A program made the translations under genes and the position numbers. The notes under the pieces were generated by a model, which searched no databases, was not told where the DNA came from, and worked only from the letters and a program-made list of their open reading frames with translations. 64,000 nt of DNA. It comes from Aphelenchoides besseyi. Its lineage: Eukaryota; Nematoda; Chromadorea; Rhabditida; Aphelenchoididae. This document shows, one piece after another, positions 1-10,748 of this stretch (positions within the stretch are counted from its first letter, which is position 1; each line of letters starts with the position of its first letter). The stretch lies in contig JAMPIQ010000002.1 in assembly GCA_024699855.1 (NCBI GenBank), positions 15,562,001 to 15,626,000 on the forward strand, given 5' to 3'.

Positions 1-1156
1 GCCACTGGAAAATATGTCCTTTGCTGTTTGATATGCTTCCATTGCGTCTTTGGCCTTCTTGCAAGAAATAAGTACGTTGTCGACATAAATGTTGTTCAAA
101 ATTGATTGAGCCAAAGGTGCGGATAATTATGCAAGTGATGATTGACGGTAGCTGCCAACAAAAATGGACTGGAAATGACACCAAATGGAACGCGTCGATA
201 GCGATAGACGACCAAATTGTGCTCGGAAAACGGTTGATTAACGTCTCGAATCCACAAGAAACGTGTGCAATCGCGGTCTTGCAAGCGAAGGCCTACCTGC
301 AAAAAGGCTTTTTCAATATCTCCCAAAAGTGGGACTGGAGTTGCACAAAAACAGAGTAGAATTCCAAACAATTCAGGAAGGATGACAGGTTCGCGGTACA
401 ACAAATCATTTAGAGACTTTCCAATTGAAGCCTTGGCACTAGCGTTGAACACAATTCTCAATTTGTTTGTGATCACTGGTTGATGAGGAATGTAGTGAAT
501 CAATCCGTCAACTTGGCCACGAGCAAACTCCTCAATGATTCCCAATGATAATTGCTCTTTGAAAGTTCCATCATATTTTGCAAAAAGTGCTGGATCGGGT
601 TGCAAACGGCGCAATGTTGCTCGAAGACATCCAAGTGCACGTGGGAAATTGTTTGGAAGCTTTGAATTAGACACTTTCCATGGCCAACCACAATAATAGC
701 GTCCAGTTTCATCACGGGCAATACTTGCATTGAATGCTCGGAGTGCCAATTCGTCTTCATTAGCGTGGAGGTCGTCCATGACTCCCAAATGTTCAATACT
801 CCAAAAACGTTGAAGTTGCAGATTGACTTCGTCTTCTTCATCGAGCGTAGTTTTGCCAAGATTTTGAATGTCGAAACTTGGACATCGTCGTCCAAATTTT
901 CTTGACTTGCATAAGTGTGGTAGACTTTGACGGACGGTTTGTCTTTTGGGATGTTGGCTCGACCAGTTCCTGAGACAATTGGTCCAATTTTTGTATGGCG
1001 CAACTTGAATCCGGACGGAAGGCTCACAATTTCTTTGTCACCCCAAATTTTGTCGTAGAAGTCCATTCCAATTAGCAATTAAGGCCTGGCAGACTTAGTG
1101 GGCAACGACGAACTCAATAGTTCATTGTCTTTTGCCATCAACAAGTCCATAGTCAG
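1..1156 (-). pseudogene. broken pol (protease end and reverse transcriptase) of the BEL/Pao element
   Basis: The protease C-terminal part (IGMDFYDKIWGDKEIVSLPS) is read in the 1078-500 frame. The RT part is read in a second frame at 788-96, with typical BEL/Pao RT text such as RIVFNASAKASIGKSLNDLL and LLGDIEKAFLQV, the latter carrying a catalytic Asp. The YVDN box at 77-88 lies in a third frame. These switches near 800 and 100 mean pol cannot be translated as one protein. The fragment ends at the window edge. Confidence 0.85.
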
Positions 1157-3115
1157 TTAAGGTCGAGCAATAGCAGTCATTTTGACACCATTTTGTCCAT
1201 TAAGTTCGCGGGATTGAACCATAATTTCATAGGACTTTGCACATTCAACAATCGTGGAGTGGTTTCCAAATGTGTTTATGGTTAGACGCGCTTGACTAGT
1301 CGGATGAAGTTGAAGTTTTTGTACTAATTGCTCGCTGATGTAACTCTTTGTGCTTCCATTGTCAATAAAGACAGTCGTTTCGGCAACTTCATTGGAATGC
1401 TTCGCGTTTCGGACAAGAGATTCTGTCACCATGAGCAATGTAGGCGTCTTTTTGACTGCAGGTGTAGTCGCCAAATGAACTCCAGCTGTTTGATCGCCAA
1501 TTTCGGACTCAATTTCTTCTTCGTTTATGATAGCAGTGGTTTGTGCGTTACTTCTTGGCTTTGAAGCTGGTTTTGGACGACTTTGTGAGACTTGCTTGAC
1601 GCTTGCTTTTTCCGCACTTTCAGTGAACGTCACTTTCTTGGGCGCTCCAAACTCTCCATTTTGATCGGCTTTCAAACAAATTGAACTATGATGTTTCTGG
1701 TCGCAATGTCGGCATTTCCATTCCTTTTGACGTTCATAGTAAGGATGACCCGATTGGAGACAATTGAAGCACAATTTGCGCTCTCTGGCTTGAGCGTATC
1801 TTGATGCAGGCCTTTTGTACTTCAAACATTTGTACGTTGAATGCTTTCCATCGCACAATTCACATTCGAACGCTTTCTGTGGCTCTTCTTGAGTTGTGGC
1901 CACATGAGTTTGATTCCATTGACGCTTGTTCGGGGGAGGACGTCGATTAGTCGGATTGGAAAAAATGGCCTTGTTATCATTCATGAGCTGATCAATATCG
2001 GCTTCAGTTTTCAACACGTTTCCAATAGCGTCGAGTATCCTTTGCGCGGAATTAGGGGCCGGCACTCCAGGTCGGCGCAATTTTTGAATAACGTAGCGAG
2101 AGAATTTGCCCTCCAACACTTGTCCCATTAAAGTGTTGTTGACGGTGTCTCCAGATGCCACCAGTTGTGAGTACAATTGACTCAAATGAGCCCAACCACG
2201 GTAGAGTGAAATAGCGTCCTTGTGAGCAATTTCAAAGTGAATAATTTGGGCCCTTAGTCGGTGCTGAATTTGCTTCGGATCTCCGTACAGTTGTTTCAGA
2301 ACTTGGATAGCAATTGGATAATCAGCATTAGAATTTCCGACTTTAGATACGGATAGAAGTGCGTCTCCTTTCAAATGAGTACGCAATTGAAATAACTTGA
2401 TGCATGGCTCCAACGGACGGGTGTGGACCATAGCAGAGAACAAATCCCAAAATTCTGGCCATTCACTTGGGTTGCCACTGAATTCGGGAATTTTGATCTT
2501 GGGCAAGTACAATAGGTCAGATGCGCTCAACATTAGCGCTTGATTTGGCTGAGAAACCGATAGCGGCTCTATGCGCTGGGTCGGTTGCAGTTCCGGCTCC
2601 ACTTTGACTTCTCCATGTCTTGCTTGATTTGTCGGAGTAGCCGGATTTGAGAAAGCTGAAGAAACATCATGTAGGGTGCCTTCACTTCTGGCATCCAATT
2701 CTGCTGAGTTGATTCCCAATTTGACGGCAGCTGCGTTGCGCAGGCCAGGAAAGACTTGGAGAATTTCATTTATGGCTCTTTCTCCTTCTTGTTCTGAGCT
2801 GTGGTAGTCCTTGATAAATTCTTCATGCACCGAAGATTCATAAGTCCGATCAGGTTCCATTAATCCTTGAATCAGACGGCGCCATTGCAGATCCAACGTC
2901 TGCATTTGTTGAACTTGCTTTCTCATTTGATCAAAAGTTCCAGTGACCAACTCAAAGACATCAAACAATTCGTCCTCCTCGAGTTCCATAGGGTCGGGAA
3001 CGTTGAATGCATTGTGCTCATGTTCATAAGCGGATAAGGCTTTACTCAAACGCCTTTTGGCCACCAAGAGGCCTTGTTTAAATCGTTGTACTTGAGTTGC
3101 AACGGGACTATCCAT
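1157..3115 (-). CDS. gag plus protease start of the BEL/Pao retrotransposon
   Basis: This open frame of 652 residues begins with a helical gag N-terminus. A DUF1759-like block follows around residues 210-360 (LPKIKIPEFSGNPSEWPEFW and following), typical of Pao/BEL gag. Cys/His zinc-knuckle clusters sit at about 420-480. A retroviral-type aspartic protease start with the motif FIDNGSTKSYI lies around residue 580, where D-N/S-G is the active-site triad. The frame stops at 1157, and protease and RT homology continues in other frames downstream. Proteins of this kind form the particle shell and process the polyprotein. The frame itself is unbroken, so this may be a fairly recent insertion despite damage in pol. 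Confidence 0.85.
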   Translation of the reverse strand: MDSPVATQVQRFKQGLLVAKRRLSKALSAYEHEHNAFNVPDPMELEEDELFDVFELVTGTFDQMRKQVQQMQTLDLQWRRLIQGLMEPDRTYESSVHEEFIKDYHSSEQEGERAINEILQVFPGLRNAAAVKLGINSAELDARSEGTLHDVSSAFSNPATPTNQARHGEVKVEPELQPTQRIEPLSVSQPNQALMLSASDLLYLPKIKIPEFSGNPSEWPEFWDLFSAMVHTRPLEPCIKLFQLRTHLKGDALLSVSKVGNSNADYPIAIQVLKQLYGDPKQIQHRLRAQIIHFEIAHKDAISLYRGWAHLSQLYSQLVASGDTVNNTLMGQVLEGKFSRYVIQKLRRPGVPAPNSAQRILDAIGNVLKTEADIDQLMNDNKAIFSNPTNRRPPPNKRQWNQTHVATTQEEPQKAFECELCDGKHSTYKCLKYKRPASRYAQARERKLCFNCLQSGHPYYERQKEWKCRHCDQKHHSSICLKADQNGEFGAPKKVTFTESAEKASVKQVSQSRPKPASKPRSNAQTTAIINEEEIESEIGDQTAGVHLATTPAVKKTPTLLMVTESLVRNAKHSNEVAETTVFIDNGSTKSYISEQLVQKLQLHPTSQARLTINTFGNHSTIVECAKSYEIMVQSRELNGQNGVKMTAIARP

Positions 3116-3221
3116 TTTTAGAAAGGATTTTGCTTTATTGAGCTAGCTGGGCAAAAATAACAATTTAGTCACAAGAAATAACGCAACGGTTAGATTTCCA
3201 AGTGCTAATAAGTTGCCACGC

Positions 3222-3716
3222 TCACTGTTGTGCTGGACTTGAAGTTGATCCACTTACACTGGGTTCGTCGACTTCTTTGAACTGGTCAACAATGTCCTTG
3301 AGAGATTTGAGCAAGCGTTGGACTTTTCGGAAGCGTCTTTCACTGGCTTCCAAATCGTTTTTGAGCTTGTCGTAGTCGGAACGGAGCTTGTCGTGCTCGG
3401 CTGCGTCCTTGAGATGCCGAGTCAAATGCTCCAACAAAATGCCTAGATCAACCTTCCTGGAACTCTTCTCAATCGGAGATGATTTAGAAGGTCTGGAGAC
3501 TTTGCTCATCAATTTGCCAATCACGGAACGGTGCGCTTGAAGAACAATTTCCACGTACTCGAGCTTGACTTCCACACGTCGTAGGCACTCGAATAGTTGT
3601 TCGGATCTTGCTCGTCGCTGGACTTGCCATGCTTGCTTTCGAAAGGCACCGCGATCAAAATAAATCTTGAAAGTTGAGGCTCCGGCCGGCTGGTAGACTG
3701 AACTCGCACACGGCAA
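3222..3716 (-). CDS. coiled-coil ORF upstream of gag in the BEL/Pao element
   Basis: A 164-residue open frame lies between the primer-binding site and gag. The first 50 residues are basic. Residues about 90-150 are rich in Leu, Lys, Glu and Arg with heptad-like spacing (for example DKLRSDYDKLKNDLEASERR), predicting a coiled coil. It is separated from gag by about 100 bp with a stop. Such an extra ORF is not a standard part of BEL/Pao elements as I know them. It could be a separate leader protein, an N-terminal gag exon joined by splicing, or captured host sequence. A frame further upstream (3521-3811) overlaps its 5' end and may belong to the same transcript. Confidence 0.45.
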   Translation of the reverse strand: MPCASSVYQPAGASTFKIYFDRGAFRKQAWQVQRRARSEQLFECLRRVEVKLEYVEIVLQAHRSVIGKLMSKVSRPSKSSPIEKSSRKVDLGILLEHLTRHLKDAAEHDKLRSDYDKLKNDLEASERRFRKVQRLLKSLKDIVDQFKEVDEPSVSGSTSSPAQQ

Positions 3717-3836
3717 TGGATGAGCGCACCAACTAACAAGTTATTGAAAGCGGGCTTACCTTTCAATTCCAAAGCTCCAAGGGCTTGCTCGTACTGGAAC
3801 GCAGACTCCAATGGGTTCCTCGGGGGGAGACGAAAA

Positions 3837-3851
3837 ACGTCGGGATCACCA
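3837..3851 (-). other. tRNA primer-binding site of the LTR element
   Basis: The minus strand reads TGGTGATCCCGACGT, five bases inside the LTR end. Its complement ends in CCA-3', as expected of a tRNA 3' end priming minus-strand DNA synthesis. I did not assign the tRNA species. Confidence 0.6.
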
Positions 3852-3856
3852 AAAAC

Positions 3857-4229
3857 TGTTGTTACAAAACAGTTGACTGAGGGTTAAACAGTGATTTATT
3901 CATGGTTAAGCTTGAGTTTTAATACAAGTTCCAAATAGCAATAAAGGGTAAGATTGGGCGGTTATTTCGTGGTTGGTTTTGACAAATATTCATGATGGGT
4001 GGCCTAGGTGTGGCCTATTTTTAATGGGTTTCGGATTATGTGTTTGGAGACAGAAGTGGAATACAATGGATTTGATTGCGGGCAATAAATCTTCGGGATC
4101 CTGTTTACCGACATTTGGGATAGGCTTTGTAAATACAACTTTGCGATCTGTGGTCGGTTAATGACTTTAGACAAATAATGACTTAGAAATTTACTTTAAA
4201 GTTATTCGCACTTATTAAAGTCGCGACAT
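3857..4229 (-). repeat. 5' LTR of the BEL/Pao element (outer edge uncertain)
   Basis: On the plus strand the LTR starts TGTTGTTACA at 3857. Read on the minus strand it therefore ends in ...TAACAACA, the expected CA terminus. An AATAAA polyadenylation signal (minus strand) lies about 40 bases inside this end. Immediately internal is a tRNA-like primer-binding site. The far edge is placed at CA 4228-4229 because no second LTR is in view to compare with. Confidence 0.6.
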
Positions 4230-4249
4230 GGTGACTGATTTGCTAGCAA

Positions 4250-4709
4250 ATGTCTTTATTCAATCAAACTAACCAACTCGGACGAGAAGTGAGCGAACTG
4301 AAGAAACTCGTTAAATCCATAGACACAAAAGTCAAACAACTGCAAAAGCAGGTGCAGGAAAAGAGCGCTGTTGAGATCGAACACGAAGACGTTAAACGTC
4401 GCGTATATAGTCCGCACGAAGTTGTCGTGAAAACGGTATGTGAGAGTTTTACTATATCATTTCGTTCTGGAAGATCTTACGAGAAAAGTAACATTATTTT
4501 TTTAGCGTAAATGTATGGACCAGACAGATGTGTTTGTTGTGATAATTTGCGGATTCATCATACTAATGACGCTAACTCCTTTCGTGTTACTTTTGAGCGA
4601 AAGGGTTCCACGGAATGGCCAGCCATGTACATCATACAACAATCAATCTGATTCTCAATGTTTACTTAGATGTAAATCCAAATGCGACAATCGAGATTCC
4701 TTTTTTTAA
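4250..4709 (+). CDS. small coiled-coil, single-pass membrane protein, unrecognised family
   Basis: Two exons give about 130 residues. Exon 1 is 4250-4435 and the intron 4436-4505 runs GTATGT...TTTTAG. Residues 1-45 are charged with heptad-like Leu/Val spacing and should form a short coiled coil. Residues about 70-92 (VFVVIICGFIILMTLTPFVL) form one membrane helix, followed by a Cys-rich tail with five Cys before the stop at 4709. The start is the first ATG after the LTR and is followed at once by a good coding frame. I do not recognise the family. The arrangement resembles small membrane adaptors of the ER/Golgi, but that is only a guess. Confidence 0.6.
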
Positions 4710-4771
4710 ACGTGTATTGTAATCGATCTGCCATCCACTTTAGTTCCGAATCAATTGCTGTTACTCTATTG

Positions 4772-7131
4772 ATGCAATGGAATAAACTCTTACAAGCAAT
4801 GGAAAGAGCAGCCACTGAGTACATCAATGAGTGGGCCAACGAATCTTTCAATTCTTTCGAAGGACAGAAACCAGATGACAGGGACTTTGTGGACCAACAT
4901 CCTCACTAACATTCGACTGCGACTTCGAGTTCCAGGAAACCGCAGTTTCAGTTCTCGTGTTGTCAACGGTCGTGTTTGAACGCATTTTCTCGACTTTAAC
5001 GAATTGCGCCAACGCCGCGCTGTGCAGGAACGTTGGATTGAGGTTCGTGAGGTTTACGATTCGTTGCAACGTTTCTCTTTTCCAGTACTCCAACGCGCAT
5101 TCCCACCACGACGAAGACGCAATCCGTCGATTGGACTCGACGCTGAAAAAAGTCACGGCTTTCATGAAGCGCGTCAAGAACATCGGCACCACCGTGACCT
5201 CCGAATCGCTATTGCCCGAGCTGGCGAAGCTCAATCTCCAAGTTTGTCGACGAATAGCATCCAGTGTTTGCGATGCGAAGATCAAAGTCGAAGAGTTGTC
5301 GACTTAAAGTGAGTTGATTTACACTGCTTTTTGGCATCTTACGTTTTCAGATTCATCGCTGAATTGATTCTGAACGGAGTGCTTAAGACCGAAGGTCTTC
5401 AGCTCATTGGCTCCCTGTTGTCCTACTTGATTAACACGGACAAACAAGAGCACGTGAACGTGCCGATTCTTTTGCCCTTTTGTCAGACCGATTTGTTCGA
5501 GTGTTCGGCGATGATTCCATTGAGTTGTCAACGTTCGGCAACGGAAAATGAGTTGGAAGAGGTCGTGAAACTTCTCCCCGACACCATCAGCAAAGAGCAA
5601 CGAGGAGCCATGAAGAATCTGCTTAAAACGTACATGGAGTCGCTAGTCGAACATGTGAATACCGTTCGCTTGAAAATGAACACGGTCCTCAAGTCGATTA
5701 AACGACAAGAACGAACTCGAGGTTTGTCGACAAGTTTTCCGATTGTTTTCATTGTGTTCAGGTGATGCCGCGGCTGAGGACCGACAGAGTTATGACGAGC
5801 TGAAAACAACTTTCGATCGTCTGTTGAATAGCGCCATGGAGCTGAGTCAATGGGTCGGCATTGAGGTGCCCGAAATGCCCGAAGAGCTGAGTGACGATGA
5901 AGTTGCCGAAACCGAAGTGAAGAAAACGAACGGCGGAGGTTCGGGTCGAGTTCTGAAGTTTGTGGACGAAGATACTCGTTTGTTTTATGAGAAATTGGGT
6001 ACTGTCGAACTTCAAACCGACCCTCTAAACTTCTTGTTTAGTGAACGTGGAGCACGCCGCACTTTTAGCCCGAAACACACCGACGATGGAAGACGATGGC
6101 GAACAGGAAACTGAAGATTTCGGCGAAACGAACATTGAGGTCCTCGTCGACAACATCAATCTCGAGGATTTGGAGTCGGAAGACGATGCAGAACTTTTAG
6201 TGGAAGCTCCGGAAACCGAAGAGCAAATCGATGAAGAGGTGCCAGCCACTCCAACGCTGAACACTAAAACTGAGGGTAAGGAATCGAAAGTTGCACCAAT
6301 TAAATGGTTTGTTTGAGCAAATCGCGACTCAACAATCCTGAATCCGATGGACAATGTCTTCGGTGTGTCTTCAAACTTCACTTCCTTTCTTATCAAACTC
6401 TGCAATGCCATCAACAAGGAACGAATCGACGCGACAGCTTTGGAGTTCATCACCAGTTTCAACAAAGCATCCAATCGAAAGCGTTTGATTCAACATCTCT
6501 TGGCAGCGCCGTACGATCGTCTTGACTTGTTGCCATTCTATTGCCGGTAATTCTTACTAGTTGAATGCTTATTGGGGAGTTTAGGTTCATGGCAACGATC
6601 AATGCGGTGGTGCCGGCCGTTCCACGTCAAGTCGGTCGAACATTATTGGAGCGGTTTCGCGAGATTGCGAATCGTAAATGTGTTGTCACAAAAACAAAAG
6701 GCAAAAACACGGCCGGACAGCACATCGACGCCAAAGTTCATTTGTCCAAATTCATTTCCGAGATGGTGAGCTCCAAGAAGCAGTTCTTATAAGGGATCAA
6801 TTGTTTTAGGTGAAATTTGGATTGTTGCCAAAAGCCGAGGGTTTGGCGTGTTTGCGTGCCCTACTCGTCGATTTGCGACAATACAAAGTGGACATGTTCA
6901 GTGCGATGATCGAATCCATGGGCTACTTTCTGTACAACTCGCCGGAGACTCACGGCAAAATGAAAGTCATTGTTTCGGTTCTGCGAAACAAAAACGATAA
7001 GATCAAAGATGAGCGACAGAAGGCAAGTCGAATCGACGGATTCTGTCTTTTCAAGTTCGATCTTTTAGCTGCTTCTCGAAAACGCTTATTTCGCCGTTCT
7101 ACAAACCAAAGAAATCTGTAGTAATGAATGA
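4772..7131 (+). CDS. UPF2-like protein (nonsense-mediated decay factor), shortened; N-terminal model uncertain
   Basis: UPF2 (smg-3 in C. elegans) bridges UPF1 and UPF3 in nonsense-mediated mRNA decay. The match is clear at RLDSTLKKVTAFMKRVKN (MIF4G-1), FIAELILNGVLKTEG, the DEDTRLFYEKL linker followed by an acidic stretch, RLDLLPFYCR (MIF4G-2 entry) and LLLENAY near the C-terminus. Exons from 5088 onward splice in frame, including a GC-AG intron at 7023-7068. Two parts are missing: about 40 residues inside MIF4G-1 between KIKVEE and FIAEL, and everything after MIF4G-2 (MIF4G-3, which binds UPF3, and the UPF1-binding tail). AATAAA at 7197-7202 follows the stop. Exons before 5088 are unclear, with an in-frame TGA near 4977. 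It is either a reduced functional paralogue or a decaying copy. Confidence 0.75.
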
Positions 7132-7257
7132 ACATTTCATTTATTCTGATGAATGACGGTTAGGCAAAAACGTAACAATTGGTTTTGAACCAAAAAAATA
7201 AATAACAAAAAACAAAAATTGGTAAATTAAAACGCGTACGACATACTCAAAGCGATT
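7132..7257. other. convergent 3' ends of the UPF2-like and USP7-like genes
   Basis: Only 126 bp separate the two stop codons. AATAAA on the plus strand is at 7197-7202. AATAAA on the minus strand is at 7140-7145, inside the other gene's 3'UTR. If both are used, the two transcripts overlap tail to tail. Confidence 0.5.
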
Positions 7258-9149
7258 CTAACAGCAAGAGACTTGTATAACAATCGCCTTGTTCGTATGA
7301 TATCCACAAACCGATCGAATTCTGTTAGCGTGATCGATTCCAAGAAGCGGACTGTTGTAGCTACCTGAAAACAAAATGATTGGAAACCAACGAATCGAAC
7401 TTCTTACCGTTCGCTGGTGGACGGAGATCCTCGATGTTGATCGTTGTCTGATCGGGCTGATCCAAGTCGCGGATGATTCGGCTTCCGATTATGATACTGA
7501 ACTGGAACTGAAACCTCGATTTGATTAACAGACCATGGAAACCGGTTTACCTTTTCAAACTCTCGATCCGATACTTCCAACACCTCTTTCACATGTGCCT
7601 TAACATTGGCCGCCGGTTCCTCGTTGATGACTTTGATCAGAAATGGCACATCGAACATTTTGCTGGGTTCCTTCTCGTAGTGCGAAACCGAAAGTAGCAT
7701 CTCGTTCTCGTTCAAACTCAACTGATCAGCCGGTACTTCCTCAACACGAAGCTGCAAACCCAATCGTCAGAAACGATTGCGTATCTTCAACTTACTGTTG
7801 CTGGCGAAGCGATCGGCGCCAACGAGTGTGTGATGCTTCGTTCGGCTAATTTGGCAATCGGAAGATTATCGTCCAAGACATGAGAGACACGACTTTGAGA
7901 TGGAGTATTCGAAACTTGAACGACCCTGAACACAATGTTTTCAACGGATATAATAAATCGGAAACCAACCGCAATTTCTTTGTTCCGTTTTGCGAAAACT
8001 CGAAAAACTCTTGAGCACCTTTGGCGATGTCCGCAATCGTTCCATCCTTCGGCGGAAACACACTGAACTCGCGAATCTGATACTTGTGATCCATAACCGA
8101 CACTCGGCAATGAATGTGATTGTCTAGCTGTTCGAACGGAATTGGAATCTTCGAGTAGTAGACGGTGTACGGTCGACAGTTTCGTGGATCGTGAACAAAA
8201 TTGCCGTTTGTTGCAATCAGATCGTGCATTGTCGAACGTTGAAAGTCTTCTTGAGTCATTAGAGAGTTCGGTCTTTCGGTGGGCGAAGTCGAGCGCCAAA
8301 GGACAATCTTCTTCGGATCGTAGTCCAATCGTTGACCGAGTGCTTCACAGAACTGCGTCAAACTCGCGTCCATTTGCACATCCACGGAAAAGACGTCCGC
8401 ATTCGAGTTCAAAGTCGTCGCGTAGACATCGCTGTTCGGTATCGCTTCCACTTGCATATGAGCGAACATCTGATTGCACGCGATGCTGCAGTTGTTTTCC
8501 GTTGTCGCCGTCGCCGAATCTTCAATGATCAAAATGATTCCATCGACAACCATGTTTCTATCGAGTCGAATCGCTTTCTGTATATCGTTCACCGGATACA
8601 CATGATCGGGACTAACTTCCTAGAAAAAAGAAAACTAATGAACAGATGTTGGAACCCAAGAACTTACCAAGTAGATGGTGAGTTTGTTGTCACGGGGAAG
8701 TCCGAGTCGCTTGTTGATGAATGGACAATGATGCATAATCGTTTCGTCGATGTTCAGCACCATGGAGCCACAAAAGTTGAACTTCTTGCGATTCGGATCG
8801 TACATTTTCAGAAACGCAATCACCGACGAGTCACGAGAGTAGGACGTCAAAACTCGCAGTGGTCGTGGTAACATTTTGTCGTCGTCGAATTTGCACCACT
8901 GAAAGTGAATTGTCAGAGTGTGTATAAAGAACGAAAACAAACCCGTGGAACATCGGATCGCAGATTCGTGTTGATATAAACAGCGTAATGTCCTCCATGA
9001 AAATCGCCGGCATGCACGAGAACCGCTTGTAACAAATACGTGTAATCGTCCTGAGCTTCGCTTTCGTCAATAAACTCGTTCAACTGCAGAGTTGGCGGAA
9101 ATTCAAATCTAAAAAGCCAAATGAAACGATCATTTGAATTGGATATCTA

Positions 9150-9468
<319 letters not shown>

Positions 9469-9477
9469 GTCTTCGTT

Positions 9478-9651
9478 ATGACGGTCAGTCGTTATCAATT
9501 CACTTATGACAATCCGTTTTTGGAAGCATGGGAAGAACTCGGGCACAACATTCCATTGTGCAATTTGTGGGTTAATAAGTTTCTTAAGCGCATTACTTTG
9601 GTAGTACGGGAACACGGAGGCCACATTGAACATCTTGTTAACAAACTGTAA
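9478..9651 (+). CDS. remnant mariner-type transposase C-terminus
   Basis: A 57-residue ORF fills the centre of the element. Its end, VVREHGGHIEHLVNKL, looks like the closing segment of IS630/Tc1/mariner transposases, where a GGH-F/I-E motif precedes the C-terminus. The catalytic DD(D/E) core is absent, so it cannot be an active transposase. It could be a leftover or a short expressed DNA-binding or regulatory fragment. Confidence 0.5.
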   Translation: MTVSRYQFTYDNPFLEAWEELGHNIPLCNLWVNKFLKRITLVVREHGGHIEHLVNKL

Positions 9652-9765
9652 TTTTTAATCTTAAATTGTTATAAATAATCTGTAATCAAGTTCATCCATC
9701 AAGTGACATAACGAAGTCACGTCATTTTTGCCTTGCTTCAATTATTGATATCGCCAGCGCTTAAA

Positions 9766-9998
9766 AAAAATGAAGAATGGGAAGCATCGTTTGTAAATTT
9801 ATGCAAAAACTCGCAGCGTTAAACTCGCTTGGAGGTACAAAATTGTCCATAGCAGCCTGCGGACTTGTCCGATCCGGCAGAAAATTAGACCAATCGACTC
9901 CGCGGCCAAAAAGAACCTTAGTTGCTTTTTACAGAATCTTCATACAATGGCTGGTTAAAAAGTTACAGCACGATTGCCCTTTTTTTTGAGACACCCTG
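9766..9998 (-). repeat. right terminal inverted repeat arm
   Basis: This is the reverse complement of the left arm with only scattered differences, for example a one-codon change near the inner end. It ends in ACACCCTG followed by the TA target duplicate. Confidence 0.9.
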
Positions 9999-10322
9999 TA
10001 GAAATCGATGCTTAAAATCATTCAAAACAAAAGAACTTACCATTTGCTTTTCCTTTCACATTTAATTGCACATTGTAGAAGAACTCATCTCGTGAGCTCT
10101 CTGTAGTGAACTTTGACTTAATTCACTATTGGTTATATCGACGTTTATTTCTTGATCGAAAAGGAACAAGTGAACCAATCTGAGTGAGAGAGGCTAAACA
10201 CGAAACGCAAAAATGTCAATAGGCGGAGAGCGTTCTCCGTATTCGGAGACATCTCGAAGTTAACATTAATACATCGGCCAGACGATCGCAGTAGGTCTTT
10301 GGACACACTTCGATTACCACTG

Positions 10323-10411
10323 TTAAACATGCGGTAATTGGAATGGTCGATTAAGTATTGCACGGAGTGCGACGGCCATAGAGATGACCATCCCAATTGA
10401 GATGATAAGCC
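10323..10411 (-). pseudogene. separated C-terminal exon part of the small membrane gene
   Basis: On the minus strand this encodes WLIISIGMVISMAVALRAIL and a short tail ending at TAA 10323-10325. It continues the second repeat unit of the gene at 10748-11236, as shown by comparison with the first unit (VIIISIFIAIL). A 3'UTR with AATAAA on the minus strand (around 10145) follows. Confidence 0.5.
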
Positions 10412-10416
10412 AGACT

Positions 10417-10748
10417 ACAAACAAAGATTTATTCGGTTCAATCAACAAATCAACAACAAGATAAAATGAAAGATGGTAAAAGATAGTTAATTTGTTGATG
10501 CAAATACTTCGACCGCTTTTTTCCAATCGCTTCGGTTTTGAGCGATTTGTTGCCATCCGTTTCCCAACAGATTCAAGTCTCGGCGCCAACGGTAAGGTGT
10601 TCTTCCAATTGGTCTGGTCCAATCATAAGGCCACCAGAAAGTTGTTCTTGTTGACCATCGGTTGTCGTTTCTTCTTGCGACATGTCCGGCCCATCGAAAC
10701 TTACGTTTTAATGCGTCGTGAACGGCGTCTTTAAACTTTGTTTGTGCT
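10417..10748 (-). mobile_element. 5'-truncated RTE-type non-LTR retrotransposon fragment
   Basis: On the minus strand, conceptual translation gives KFRWAGHVARRNDNRW, then RPIGRTPYRWRRDLN and NGWQQIAQNRSDWKKAVE. This is the conserved tail found after the reverse transcriptase domain of RTE/BovB and related LINEs. The 3' end carries AATAAA. It is flanked by a direct repeat AGTCTG (plus strand CAGACT at 10411-10416 and 10749-10754), a target-site duplication. Only the last part of the element is present, as usual for 5'-truncated LINE copies. Confidence 0.8.

Larger units (their letters stand above)
1..4229 (-). mobile_element. BEL/Pao-type LTR retrotransposon, 5' part, degenerate
   Basis: Read on the minus strand, the parts come in BEL/Pao order: LTR, primer-binding site, an extra coiled-coil ORF, gag with a DUF1759-like region and CCHC-type zinc knuckles, a DUF1758-like aspartic protease, then reverse transcriptase. 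The catalytic RT box YVDN, typical of BEL/Pao rather than Gypsy, can be read at about 77-88. The 3' half (RNase H, integrase, 3' LTR) lies beyond position 1. At least two frame changes (near 800 and near 100) break pol, so this copy is probably dead. The outer LTR edge near 4229 is inferred from a CA end and is uncertain. The next host gene starts only about 20 bp further on. Confidence 0.9.

Noticed and set aside
4848..5285. 145-codon minus-strand ORF over the 5' part of the UPF2-like gene
   Set aside because: It is a shadow of the plus-strand coding frame with no domain content.
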